NCBI GenBank assembly: GCA_944325605.1
Contig: CALVAX010000009.1
Span: forward strand, 19,485-83,484
DNA: 64,000 bases
Source of the DNA: Candidatus Gastranaerophilales bacterium
Lineage (GTDB): Bacteria; Cyanobacteriota; Vampirovibrionia; Gastranaerophilales; Gastranaerophilaceae
Direction: 5' to 3'
Shown: piece after piece, positions 16,425 through 25,111 of the stretch
Position numbering within the stretch: the stretch's first letter is position 1
Layout of the letters: each line of letters begins with the position of its first letter
The notes under the pieces: model-generated
Told to the model about the DNA's origin: nothing
The model's input: the letters and a program-made list of their open reading frames with translations, nothing else
Databases searched by the model: none
Position numbers and translations under genes: made by a program

Positions 16425-18014
16425 ATGGTAACAACAATAACCCCGACACCGGTAAAGAACAAATACACCACGCGGCACTTTGTAAAAAGTATGGCAAGCA
16501 GAGGTCTTGCACCTTTAATTTTACTTGAAGCATGTGTTGAAATCGGCAGAACCTATCAGGCATACGAAAGAGGCGGCTTTGACGAAGGCAGGGAACGAAT
16601 TACCGAAGAAATGATAGGCGCTCTTTTCTGGTTCAGCGGGGTTAAAGGCTTTAACAAACTTATAGATCATTTTGTAGGCAAAAAATTACTCAAACTTCCT
16701 GATACCAATTTTGATGTAGGGAAAGATTCTACTCACAACCCGCTCAAAAATTACCTGCAGAAATATAAAATTTCAGAAAAGAAAATTGCAAACTTCAAAT
16801 TTGCCAAAGTTGCAAGCAGCATAATCCTTGCGAACTGTCTTGTCGGACTTCTCGTGCCAAGGCTCAATCAGGCAATCACAAGATACTTCAGAAGCCATAG
16901 AAAAAATCAGGAACAGACACAGCAAAATCTCCAAACTGCACAATCTCCAATTCAAGGGCAATTTGGCAAAGTTTCAATGGATGAATTTTTAAACAAATCA
17001 TCTAACAACAAAGAAAGTAAAAACACAACTTTTGAAGGCTTAAACGGAACCCAGACGCTTTTGACGCTTGCCAACCATTTTGAAAACGACGCAAAATATC
17101 AGCTTCTTTCAACCGACGTCGGAATTGCCGGCGGCAGAACGATTATGGCAAGAAACAACAACGAAAGAAGAGAAATTCTCATCCGTGATTTAACATCAAT
17201 TTATTTCTATATGTTCAACATGCCGAATATGAACAAATGGCTGAACCAGCTTGAGGACGGCAGAAAAACAAGACTTGACCCAGTTTCAGCAAAATACGCT
17301 TCCGATGAAATGATTAAACTTCTCAAAGAAAACAACGGACAAATGAGTGTTGATGATTTTAAAAACAAAGTGTTCGGCACAGGAAAGACCGATTTTCTTA
17401 ACAACGAAACCCTTAAGCAGAAATTCTTTGGCAAAGACAAAGACGCAATCAAACTGGACGATTTTCTCACAACTCTTAAATCTGCAGTTTCAAATAACGA
17501 ATACACAAAATTGTCAGCCGCTGCAAAAGAAATGTCTAAACTCCAGCCTGAAATTGAAGGAGTCGGATATCTTTCAAAAAGTCAGGTTGAAAGCATTCTC
17601 AAAGGCGGCAAGTTCAACTCTCCGGAATTCCTCGATAATATCCTCGAAATCGCAACAAGAGAAGATATTCCGTTTGCAAAAACAAAACCCTCAAACAGAA
17701 AAAATCCGCTCAAATTCATTGCACAGGCAGAACTTGACGGAATTAAAGGGGATGCCGAAGCCTTCATCAATGACATTATCAAACGCGCAAAAGGCGGCAT
17801 GATAACAGAAGATGTCATCAAAAAAGCAAGCCGGATGAACTTTATCAAAAACTCAATCAACTGGGGCAGCGGTTTTGTAGTATCAGCAGCCTTCTTATCA
17901 ACATTTATCCCGAAAATCCAGTACTGGGTAACGAAAAAAATCACAGGCGAAAATTCCTTCCCCGGAACAACTGACTACTCAAAAGATAAATCTAAAACAG
18001 AAAAAACTGCCTAA
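16425..18014 (+). CDS. Lineage-type protein with terminal membrane helices and a soluble centre
   Basis: A 529-residue protein that I do not recognise. Hydrophobic segments near residues 25-37 and 62-72 and at 125-145 (ASSIILANCLVGLLVP) are followed by a soluble, charged, mostly helical region (about 160-480). A final membrane helix lies at about 488-508 (WGSGFVVSAAFLSTFIP), before a Lys/Ser/Thr tail. The plan (N-terminal helices, large soluble core, C-terminal anchor) resembles the 873-residue protein at 44782, although I cannot align the two with confidence. It is preceded by the shared upstream element and AGGA ten bases before the ATG. Its N-terminus (TPTPVKNKYTTRHF) has at best a degenerate tag. 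Confidence 0.7.
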   Translation: MVTTITPTPVKNKYTTRHFVKSMASRGLAPLILLEACVEIGRTYQAYERGGFDEGRERITEEMIGALFWFSGVKGFNKLIDHFVGKKLLKLPDTNFDVGKDSTHNPLKNYLQKYKISEKKIANFKFAKVASSIILANCLVGLLVPRLNQAITRYFRSHRKNQEQTQQNLQTAQSPIQGQFGKVSMDEFLNKSSNNKESKNTTFEGLNGTQTLLTLANHFENDAKYQLLSTDVGIAGGRTIMARNNNERREILIRDLTSIYFYMFNMPNMNKWLNQLEDGRKTRLDPVSAKYASDEMIKLLKENNGQMSVDDFKNKVFGTGKTDFLNNETLKQKFFGKDKDAIKLDDFLTTLKSAVSNNEYTKLSAAAKEMSKLQPEIEGVGYLSKSQVESILKGGKFNSPEFLDNILEIATREDIPFAKTKPSNRKNPLKFIAQAELDGIKGDAEAFINDIIKRAKGGMITEDVIKKASRMNFIKNSINWGSGFVVSAAFLSTFIPKIQYWVTKKITGENSFPGTTDYSKDKSKTEKTA

Positions 18015-18089
18015 ATAAAGCGATTATTTCTTATTTTGCTCTTGTAAATAAACTTTCAGCATGCGATAATTTTGTTGGAAAGGCAAGAA

Positions 18090-18713
18090 ATGTCAAACGT
18101 TTTAGTATATACATTAGACGGGAAAATTTATATTAATTTAACAAACCGCTGTACGAATGATTGTATATTCTGCCTGAGAAAAGACAAGTCCGATGTAAAA
18201 GGACAGGAACTCTGGCTTGATGATGAAAATTCTACAGCAAAAGATGTCATAGAACAGTTTGAAAAAATCTACCCCGAAACTCCGTCAAAAGAAATTATAT
18301 TCTGCGGTTACGGCGAGCCGATGCTGAAGCTTGAAGAATTAAAGGAAGTTGCAAAATATATAAAACAAAAACTTCCGTCTTCAAAAATTCGAGTCAACAC
18401 AAACGGTCATGCCAATTTCGTTTACAAAAGAAATGTTGTTCCGGAACTGAAAGGACTCGTTGATGAGTTTTCGGTAAGCCTTAACGGTGCAACAAAAGAA
18501 GAATATAATGAGTTTTCGCAGCCGAAATTTGACGAAGCATATGATGAAGTTAAAAAATTCATAAAAGCATGTGCTGATGCTGAAATCTCGGTTGTTGCAA
18601 GCGTTGTGGAAGGCTACAAAGGCCGCCGTCTTGACCTTGAGAAATGCGGACAAATCGCAAATTCTCTCGGTGCAAAATTCAGAGTGAGAGAGTGGATTGT
18701 TAACGGTTACTAA
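18090..18713 (+). CDS. Radical SAM protein, TatD-linked type
   Basis: A 207-residue short radical SAM enzyme. The motif CTNDCIFC (Cx3Cx2C) near residue 20 binds the 4Fe-4S cluster that cleaves S-adenosylmethionine. IIFCGYGEPMLK holds the SAM-binding GEP motif, and NTNGHANFVYKRNVVPEL and VDEFSVSLNG are the following core strands. Length and sequence style match the group usually found next to or fused with TatD nucleases; no tatD gene lies in the window. The start is ATG 18090 with GGAAAGG seven bases upstream; an upstream TTG (18072) is open but less likely. The substrate is unknown. It may be co-transcribed with the tagged protein 19 nt downstream. Confidence 0.88.
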   Translation: MSNVLVYTLDGKIYINLTNRCTNDCIFCLRKDKSDVKGQELWLDDENSTAKDVIEQFEKIYPETPSKEIIFCGYGEPMLKLEELKEVAKYIKQKLPSSKIRVNTNGHANFVYKRNVVPELKGLVDEFSVSLNGATKEEYNEFSQPKFDEAYDEVKKFIKACADAEISVVASVVEGYKGRRLDLEKCGQIANSLGAKFRVREWIVNGY

Positions 18714-18732
18714 TTAGAATAAGGAGTATATT

Positions 18733-19173
18733 ATGCAGGTTACAGCCATATCAAATTCACAATCAAATCAGCAAAACTTTCAAGGAAAAATTAATATTGT
18801 TAATGATTTAAGTTATCTTCCCTGTAAATATGTAAGAAAAGCTTATAGTTCAATGGAAGAAATGATTAAAGACAAACCGTTTGATTTATTTATAAGACAA
18901 AACCACCAGAACAAATCAATTAGCATTATAGCTAAAAAACCGGGACACTTAGGTAAAATAAACAAACCATTTACGGAAAGCATAATAACTAATGCTTCAA
19001 CCATGGATGAAGGGAACGATACTGTTGATTTATATACTTCAGTAGCCAGAGAAACAATCAAAACTTATGACAAAGCATTCCCGCAAATCTCAACGGGACA
19101 AAAGATAAAGAATTTTTTTAATAAACTCAGTGATAAATTTTTAAACACATTTCAAGATAAAGATGAAATATAA
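18733..19173 (+). CDS. Small tagged protein of unknown function
   Basis: A 146-residue protein with a clear N-terminal tag, MQVTAISNSQSNQQNFQGK (Phe16-Gln-Gly). The rest is soluble and mixed alpha/beta (DLFIRQNHQNKSISIIAKK, then VDLYTSVARETIKTYDKAF) with an amphipathic basic C-terminus (KIKNFFNKLSDKFLNTF). It has no signal peptide or membrane helix, so the tag and C-terminal helix are its only visible targeting candidates. SD AAGGAG. It lies between the radical SAM gene and the acyl-CoA synthetase; the context does not reveal a function. Confidence 0.75.
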   Translation: MQVTAISNSQSNQQNFQGKINIVNDLSYLPCKYVRKAYSSMEEMIKDKPFDLFIRQNHQNKSISIIAKKPGHLGKINKPFTESIITNASTMDEGNDTVDLYTSVARETIKTYDKAFPQISTGQKIKNFFNKLSDKFLNTFQDKDEI

Positions 19174-19203
19174 ATCATGTGAATTAAAAGGAGAGGACAA
19201 AAC

Positions 19204-21375
19204 ATGAACATTTTAGACAAAATCATGAAACCGAAATCCATCGCGGTAATCGGTGCGTCAACAAAAGAACACACAATCGGTTCTGATATTATGAAACGGT
19301 TGCAGGAATACAAGTTCACAGGAAAAATTTATCCTGTTAACCCGAAAGGCGGAATTATAGAAGGACTTCAGGCATATCCTACGATTCTGGATGTTCCTGG
19401 CGAAGTTGACCTTGCACTTATCGTTGTAAATTCTAAATTTGTTTTATCAACAATTGACCAGTGCAACCAAAAAGGAATCAAAGGTCTTTGTATCATCACA
19501 GCCGGCTTCAAAGAAACAGGCAAAGAAGGCGCTGAACTTGAAAAACAATTAGTTGAAAAGATTAAAGAATACGGCATGAGATGTGTCGGCCCTAACTGTC
19601 TGGGTGTTGTAAACACTAACCCTGAAATCAGAATGGACGGCTGCTTTGCGGAATCACTTCCGGAACGCGGAAACATCGGTTTTGTTTCTCAGTCAGGCGC
19701 TCTTGGCGGCGGTATTTTGAACATCCTGAAAGACCTCAACCTCGGTTTTGCACAGTTCATCTCAATCGGAAACCAGGCTGATGTTAACGCTGAAACAGCA
19801 ATCGAATACTGGGAAAATGATGACGACGTTCAACAGATTCTTCTTTATATGGAATCAATCCAGAACCCTGCAAACTTCAGAAAGTTGGCATCAAGAGTTT
19901 CTAAAAAGAAACCGATTTTAGCATTGAAATCAGGACGTTCAGCAGCAGGTGCAAGCGCAGCATCTTCACACACAGGTTCTCTTGCCGGTGCTGATAAAGC
20001 CGCAGCAGCTCTGCTTCACCAGTCAGGCGTAATCAGAGAATTTTCTCTTCAAAACCTTTTTGAAACAGCAAAAGTATTTGCTAACTGCCCGATTCCGAAA
20101 GGCGACAGAGTAGCTATCATCACAAACTCAGGCGGCCCCGGAATTATGGCAACAGACGCTGTTTGCGAATACGGTATGCAGATGGCTAAAATTTCTGAAG
20201 AAACTAAAGAAAAATTGAGAAGTTTCTTACCGGCTGCAGCTTCTGTTAAAAACCCGATTGACATGATTGCTTCAGCACCTATCGAACATTACAAACAAAC
20301 TCTTGAAACCGTTATAGCTGATGAAAACGTTGATATGATTATTACAATCTATCTTCCGTTCCTCGGCTTGAAAGATATTGATGTTGCAGAAGCTTTGATG
20401 GAAATTAAGGCTAAAAATCCGCAGAAACCGGTTATCGGCGTATTTATGACTAAGAACGAATTCTTCTCAAAACTTTCAGATATGAATGTTAATATGCCGT
20501 TCTTTATGTACGCAGAACAAGCCGCAGACGGTTTGAACAGATTGAACCAGCAAAGACTCTGGATGGAAAGACCGGAAGGAAAAATTCCTTGCTACGACGT
20601 TGACAGAGCTAAAGTTGAAAAAATTATCAAAAACGCACTTTCTGAAGACCGTGCACAATTGACAACTTTAGAATCAATCGACGTACTTCAAGCTTACGGA
20701 ATCCGCGCTTGCAAATACGGTCTTGCAACAAACGAAGACGAAGTTGTTGAACTCGGAAATTCAATCGGCTATCCGGTTGTTATGAAAATGACTTCAAAAA
20801 CGACATCTCACAAAACCGATGTCGGCGGTGTTGTTGTAAACATCAAGTCTGAAGAACAGTTGAGAAAAGAATACAAAGGACTTCTTGAAAGACTTGAAGC
20901 AAAAGGCTTGCTCGACGGATTAGAGGGCGTAATCATTCAGGAAATGGTAAAAGGAAACCGCGAAATGGTTTGCGGTATTGCAACAGATCCTCAGTACGGC
21001 CCGATGATGATGTTCGGCTTAGGCGGTGTGTTCGTTGAAGTTATGAAAGACGTAACATTCAGAATTGCACCTTTGACAGATGTTGATGCAGAAGAAATGA
21101 TTAAGTCAGTTAAAGCATACAAACTTCTTGAAGGCGCAAGAGGCACAAAACCCGCACAAATCGATCAAATTCAGGAAACTTTGCTGAGATTGTCACAGCT
21201 TGTTAATGACTTCAAATTCATTGACGAACTCGACATCAACCCGCTTCTGATATCAGAAACAACCGGCGAAGGCATTGCAGTTGACGGACGTATCAAAGTC
21301 AGAATGGAAGAAGCAAAAGAAGCACTCGGCTGCAAATGCGGCTGCGGCTCAGTTACCTGCTCATGCGGCAAGTAG
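19204..21375 (+). CDS. Acetate--CoA ligase (ADP-forming), fused alpha-beta, with Cys-rich tail
   Basis: A 723-residue ADP-forming acyl-CoA synthetase that converts acetyl-CoA (or a related acyl-CoA), ADP and phosphate to the acid, CoA and ATP. It is a common energy step in fermenting anaerobes. Order: CoA-binding Rossmann domain (KPKSIAVIGAS), ligase domains with the phospho-His loop ASSHTGSLAG near residue 260 and TNSGGPGIMATD near 303, then an ATP-grasp domain (about 485-700, DVGGVVVNIKSEEQL, GLGGVFVEVMKDVTFRI). The C-terminus ends in CKCGCGSVTCSCGK, five Cys in 14 residues, which is outside the normal fold and could bind metal. SD AGGAGAGG. A strong bidirectional terminator follows. Confidence 0.93.
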   Translation: MNILDKIMKPKSIAVIGASTKEHTIGSDIMKRLQEYKFTGKIYPVNPKGGIIEGLQAYPTILDVPGEVDLALIVVNSKFVLSTIDQCNQKGIKGLCIITAGFKETGKEGAELEKQLVEKIKEYGMRCVGPNCLGVVNTNPEIRMDGCFAESLPERGNIGFVSQSGALGGGILNILKDLNLGFAQFISIGNQADVNAETAIEYWENDDDVQQILLYMESIQNPANFRKLASRVSKKKPILALKSGRSAAGASAASSHTGSLAGADKAAAALLHQSGVIREFSLQNLFETAKVFANCPIPKGDRVAIITNSGGPGIMATDAVCEYGMQMAKISEETKEKLRSFLPAAASVKNPIDMIASAPIEHYKQTLETVIADENVDMIITIYLPFLGLKDIDVAEALMEIKAKNPQKPVIGVFMTKNEFFSKLSDMNVNMPFFMYAEQAADGLNRLNQQRLWMERPEGKIPCYDVDRAKVEKIIKNALSEDRAQLTTLESIDVLQAYGIRACKYGLATNEDEVVELGNSIGYPVVMKMTSKTTSHKTDVGGVVVNIKSEEQLRKEYKGLLERLEAKGLLDGLEGVIIQEMVKGNREMVCGIATDPQYGPMMMFGLGGVFVEVMKDVTFRIAPLTDVDAEEMIKSVKAYKLLEGARGTKPAQIDQIQETLLRLSQLVNDFKFIDELDINPLLISETTGEGIAVDGRIKVRMEEAKEALGCKCGCGSVTCSCGK

Positions 21376-21399
21376 CGAAACGCTGAATCAAAAAACTAA

Positions 21400-21436
21400 A
21401 AAACAGACATTTCTTATTTAAAGAAATGTCTGTTTT
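21400..21436. terminator. Bidirectional rho-independent terminator
   Basis: A perfect 16-bp stem AAAACAGACATTTCTT with its complement and a 5-nt loop. A-runs and T-runs flank both sides, so it serves the convergent genes ending at 21375 and 21441. Confidence 0.92.
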
Positions 21437-21440
21437 CATA

Positions 21441-23327
21441 TTAATGCATTTTATTCCAGTTCGGCATAAATTTTCTTAAATTTGAATTTGCAGTCAAGCC
21501 GACAATACCGTAATCCGGCAGCTGATCCTGTGCCCTGCGTAAAGCTTCAACTGTTTCTGGATATTTTTCTTTAGCGATATTCATATACTCTTGATGTTTG
21601 TACAGGGTGTCAGTACGAGCCCATGTGCCGCCTCCGACATCAATCCAGGTAACTCCGTTTTCAGGGTTTGTATATGACCCGTCAGCATTTGCAAGACATC
21701 CGGATTTTTCAAAGTATGAAGCATCTTCATTTATCACCTCGCTGCAATTATATGCTTTCATCTGTCTTTCATCAACCATAAACATGCCTGCCTTGTTGTA
21801 AAAAGGATATGCTGTATAAGCAAAACGATCCAATTTTTGCTGACCGTCTTTCATTGATATTAAGTTTTCAGCCGGTGTCTTAGCTGCAGAACAGCCTTCG
21901 GTAGCGTTAGCGTGTTCAAGCATAGATTCTGTGGTTTGTTCTCTTGCCTGAAGCTGTTGATTTATTGTAGATTCAATTTCATCTACTCTTGAAGATACCT
22001 GTTGTAAATTTTCAAGCTTTGTATTATAAACTTCAAGCTGGTTCAAAATTCCCTGCTGGGATTTAAGTTCCGTATTTAATTTTTCATAATTTGCATTTGC
22101 CGTATCTAATGTTTCCAGTGATGTGTCATAATTTTCCTGACTGGTTTCAACACTCTTTTGCATTTGGTCGCAGCGTTTAGCCATGTCTTTGTATTTTGAA
22201 TCTGTTTCCTGCAATGTTTGCAAAGTTTGAGATTTTGCATCCTGAGCAGTTTTCAAATTTTCTTCAGCTGTATTAAGTCTGTTATTTGCCTCATCAAGTG
22301 ATTTATTAGCTTTTTCAAGAGACGCTTCGGCCTGTGCCTTTTTCTGTTCTGCGGCTTTTACAGCTGACTGCGCAACCTGATACTGCGGGTTAGGCTGTCC
22401 GTTAATCGTCTGCGGTGTACTTGAAAGTGTCGCCTGTGCCGAACTTAACTCCTGTGTAGCCATTGTTACTCCTGTTTCTGCCTGTGCTACAGAAGTTTTT
22501 GCCGAGGAAACCTCGGTTTGTGCTGAAGCTTTTTCACTTTCACAATTTTTTACTGCCGTACATTTCTCTTTATAATCCGCATTTACTGATGAAAGCTGGT
22601 CATCAAGCTGATCTCTGGCTTTTGTCGATTGATTAAGCTGGCTTTTATTATTTGTCAAAGATTTTTGCGCATCTTTTTTAGAAGTTTCTGCGGTGTCAAT
22701 TTCTCCATTTAACCTTGTAACATTTTCTTCAGCAGTCTCATACTGTCCCTGAACATTGCTATAATCAGCCTGCGCTGCAGAAAGCTTTTCTGCGACCTCA
22801 ACTTTTTTGTTACTGAGTTGAGACTGTAAGGAAGTTAAATCATCCGTTGTAAGATGCGGATAATCGAGTTTTTCTGAAATACTGTCAAGCACCGAGGTGT
22901 CTACAGTTGCGGATGAATCACTTGTATCAACCCCCTGAGCCAACCCGCTCGGAGCCGATGATGACGACGGCGCTGCCGGAGTTCTGACCGCAGGTGTATT
23001 TTGCGCAGGTGCCGGTGTATTATTATTTGCCGGAGCGGAATTATTAGACTTTGAAGCGTTAATATTGTTATACAAATCAACACCGGTTTTGGCCAGACTT
23101 TCCAAATTTTTGTTAAGTCCGTCCATACCGCTTCCGCCTTTTTGTCCGCTTTGCTGCATTGCTTTAATCTGATTAAGCCTTGCCATCAATATAGAATTTT
23201 GCATGGACATTTCAGCAGCAAATTTTTCGTTCGCGTATTGCTTCATTATTTGAAGATCGCGAAACGTTGTGGTGCCGATTTTTTTGTCACCTTTATTAAA
23301 TCCTGATATGCCGAAAGGTCCGCCCAT
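21441..23327 (-). CDS. Long coiled-coil protein
   Basis: A 628-residue protein of unknown function. The N-terminus is Gly/Met-rich (MGGPFGISGFNKGDKKIG) with a helical stretch of alternating Met and Gln. A low-complexity Asn/Pro/Ala/Ser linker follows (about 85-140). Residues of about 160-480 are a very long coiled coil rich in Ala, Gln, Glu, Ser and Thr. The C-terminal 130 residues form a compact domain with Cys and aromatic residues (GVTWIDVGGGTWARTD, LPDYGIVGL). There is no signal peptide or membrane helix. Such a rod with a terminal globular domain suggests a structural or secreted role, but nothing identifies a partner. SD AAGGAG. It is divergent from the EF-hand/His-rich gene. Confidence 0.75.
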   Translation of the reverse strand: MGGPFGISGFNKGDKKIGTTTFRDLQIMKQYANEKFAAEMSMQNSILMARLNQIKAMQQSGQKGGSGMDGLNKNLESLAKTGVDLYNNINASKSNNSAPANNNTPAPAQNTPAVRTPAAPSSSSAPSGLAQGVDTSDSSATVDTSVLDSISEKLDYPHLTTDDLTSLQSQLSNKKVEVAEKLSAAQADYSNVQGQYETAEENVTRLNGEIDTAETSKKDAQKSLTNNKSQLNQSTKARDQLDDQLSSVNADYKEKCTAVKNCESEKASAQTEVSSAKTSVAQAETGVTMATQELSSAQATLSSTPQTINGQPNPQYQVAQSAVKAAEQKKAQAEASLEKANKSLDEANNRLNTAEENLKTAQDAKSQTLQTLQETDSKYKDMAKRCDQMQKSVETSQENYDTSLETLDTANANYEKLNTELKSQQGILNQLEVYNTKLENLQQVSSRVDEIESTINQQLQAREQTTESMLEHANATEGCSAAKTPAENLISMKDGQQKLDRFAYTAYPFYNKAGMFMVDERQMKAYNCSEVINEDASYFEKSGCLANADGSYTNPENGVTWIDVGGGTWARTDTLYKHQEYMNIAKEKYPETVEALRRAQDQLPDYGIVGLTANSNLRKFMPNWNKMH

Positions 23328-23353
23328 TAAAACTCCTTATTTTTACTTCTTTA

Positions 23354-23382
23354 TATATATAAAGTATATATTCCACATCCAA
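23354..23382 (-). promoter_or_regulatory. Probable promoter of the coiled-coil gene
   Basis: On the minus strand TTGGAT (23377-23382), 17 bp, TATATA (23354-23359). The -10 box lies in a 16-bp palindrome, CTTTATATATATAAAG (23349-23364), a possible operator. Confidence 0.4.
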
Positions 23383-23520
23383 ATTCACTTTCTTGCATAT
23401 TTTTTACAAAAATTTACAAAACTGCAAAGAAATTTGTAACAATATCTTCACAAATCAGCAAAATTCTTTTTTAGCAATTTAATATAAATATGTGGTCTAA
23501 AACTTACGGGGGTTTCGTGT

Positions 23521-24195
23521 ATGAAAATTTCAGCAATAAAGTATCAAACAAATCCGCAGCAGCATTTTACCGGAGAAAATTCGAAAAACAGACTTAAAAA
23601 TGCCGCAGGTGCCGCAGCCATTGCTATTGCCGCATCAGCACCGATGGCTGAAGCTGAAGCGCAATATTTTGTGCCATACACTCCATATTATTACAGCTAT
23701 GTACAGAAACCCACAGTTACAAATGTTCCGAACTGTTTTGTAGTCGGTGATATTACAAACTCAAATTCAGACGACAAATCTATGCGTCAGGTTTTCAATG
23801 AAATTGATAGAAACGGAAATTCTAACGGCGTTATTTCTGCAAAAGAAGTAATGCTTACGGAACAGAAAAACTGGAATGAAAAAAGTTTATACCCATACAC
23901 GGATGAGCAAATGGCTGATGATGCAATTCAATTTAACACTATCTCAAAAATGTACAATGAAGAGGGTTCAGATCCCGCAACGATGAATTATCGGGAATAC
24001 AAGTCTGCAATGACTGATTATATGGAAAACAAAAATGTTAATACATTCATTGATCTTATGCAAATTCTGACAATTCCGTACCTTTACACACCGCCATACT
24101 ATTATTATCCAAGACCTCACTACCACAGACCTTACGGCCCGCCACCGCCGCCGCGCCATCATCACAGACACGACGGCTATCACAGGCACTGGTAA
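23521..24195 (+). CDS. Tagged secreted-type protein with EF-hand loop and His/Pro/Tyr-rich tail
   Basis: A 224-residue protein. The N-terminal tag MKISAIKYQTNPQQHFTGEN is followed by a basic stretch and a hydrophobic Ala-rich segment (GAAAIAIAASAPMAEAEA, about 30-48) that looks like a displaced signal peptide with an Ala-x-Ala cleavage site. Residues of about 100-112 contain NGNSNGVISAKE, a loop that fits the 12-residue EF-hand calcium pattern (N1, N3, N5, Gly6, Ile8, Glu12). A second, weaker acidic segment lies near 155. The last 40 residues are extremely rich in His, Pro, Tyr and Arg (YYYYPRPHYHRPYG, RHHHRHDGYHRHW), suggesting metal or surface binding. The function is unknown. It ends 8 nt from the converging gene at 24203. 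Confidence 0.75.
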   Translation: MKISAIKYQTNPQQHFTGENSKNRLKNAAGAAAIAIAASAPMAEAEAQYFVPYTPYYYSYVQKPTVTNVPNCFVVGDITNSNSDDKSMRQVFNEIDRNGNSNGVISAKEVMLTEQKNWNEKSLYPYTDEQMADDAIQFNTISKMYNEEGSDPATMNYREYKSAMTDYMENKNVNTFIDLMQILTIPYLYTPPYYYYPRPHYHRPYGPPPPPRHHHRHDGYHRHW

Positions 24196-24202
24196 TTTTT
24201 AG

Positions 24203-24892
24203 CTAAATTATATCTGAAATATCACTTATATTGACAGCTGGTGTTGGGTTTGAAAAACCGAACTCTGCAATTAAAGTTTCAATTTCCCGCGCAAGATCCG
24301 GACTGCAGAAGGATTTTATTGCATTCAAATCGTGTGCAATACTAACCGGATTTACGTCTATTTGTTGTGCTTCATAATCGCTCGATGATGAATTGGGCGG
24401 TAAAACCGGCACTTTTTCCCGAACTTGATACATCGGCCAACCGGATTGCGCAGACATCTTCTTAATCAGTTCTAAAACACCCATCAAATCTTTTGCAACC
24501 TGATCATATACTTCCTGTTTTTTAGGTCTGTAATCTTCACCTTTTTCTTTGGAAATCGTTGCTCTTGCCAGTGCTTCATGCTTTTTAACAACAGCCTCTG
24601 CATTTTCCTTTGATTTTCTGGTTTTAAAATCGCTGAAGGATTCTTCATTTTCCTGCGGTGCAGAAGTTTGCACTGAGGAAGTTTCTGCGGCTTCGCTATT
24701 GGTGGTCGTTTCCTTGACTGCCGGATTTTTGTCTTCTTGTAATTCTAATTTGTCGAATTTAGACAAATTTTCACCTTCTTTTAGTTTTTTCTGCGGAAAA
24801 ACGTCTATTTTATTGTCAATCAATTTATTTACCGCGGTTCCTGATTCTCCGGTAAAAAATAAAGCACTAACTGAATCTATTGGTCTTGTCAT
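24203..24892 (-). CDS. Tagged acidic protein of unknown function
   Basis: A 229-residue soluble protein. The start is ATG 24892, with AAAGGAG eight bases upstream; a longer frame from 24910 would place the SD inside the gene. The N-terminus carries the tag SALFFTGES (Phe at 12-13). Residues of about 45-100 are a low-complexity acidic linker (Glu, Ser, Thr, Asn). The C-terminal part (about 140-229) looks folded, with LARATISKEK, YRPKKQEVYDQVAKDLMGVL and a closing helical region before NISDISDII. There is no membrane helix. The neighbours are also lineage-specific. The function is unknown. Confidence 0.72.
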   Translation of the reverse strand: MTRPIDSVSALFFTGESGTAVNKLIDNKIDVFPQKKLKEGENLSKFDKLELQEDKNPAVKETTTNSEAAETSSVQTSAPQENEESFSDFKTRKSKENAEAVVKKHEALARATISKEKGEDYRPKKQEVYDQVAKDLMGVLELIKKMSAQSGWPMYQVREKVPVLPPNSSSSDYEAQQIDVNPVSIAHDLNAIKSFCSPDLAREIETLIAEFGFSNPTPAVNISDISDII

Positions 24893-24993
24893 TAGATATA
24901 CTCCTTTCATAGCTTAATATACTTCACTCGAGTTTTCGAAATCTCTCATATTTCTATTAAGTTTTTCTGCCCGTATAAATTGACACGACCCCT

Positions 24994-25018
24994 TCATATC
25001 ATATCATATCATATCATA
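24994..25018 (+). repeat. Pentanucleotide tandem repeat (TCATA) x5
   Basis: Five exact copies of TCATA in the gap upstream of spmA, nine bases after a TTGACA (24980-24985). TATCAT hexamers created by the repeat could serve as a -10 box at 16-bp spacing. Copy number could vary by slippage. Confidence 0.85.
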
Positions 25019-25076
25019 TAGCAGATTATATAAGGGTTTCAGCATATTTTAAAGTCGTGTTTACATTTTGTTACAT

Positions 25077-25105
25077 TTGACCTTATACTGTCTTAATGCT
25101 TTAAT
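25077..25105 (+). promoter_or_regulatory. Promoter of spmA, leaderless geometry
   Basis: TTGACC (25077-25082), 17 bp, TTTAAT (25100-25105), then 6 nt to the ATG at 25112 with no SD. Confidence 0.55.
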
Positions 25106-25111
25106 ACTTTT

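Noticed and set aside
24994..25018. TCATA tract as a CRISPR or origin-type iteron
   Set aside because: The unit is only five bases with no spacers, no DnaA boxes and no cas or replication genes nearby.
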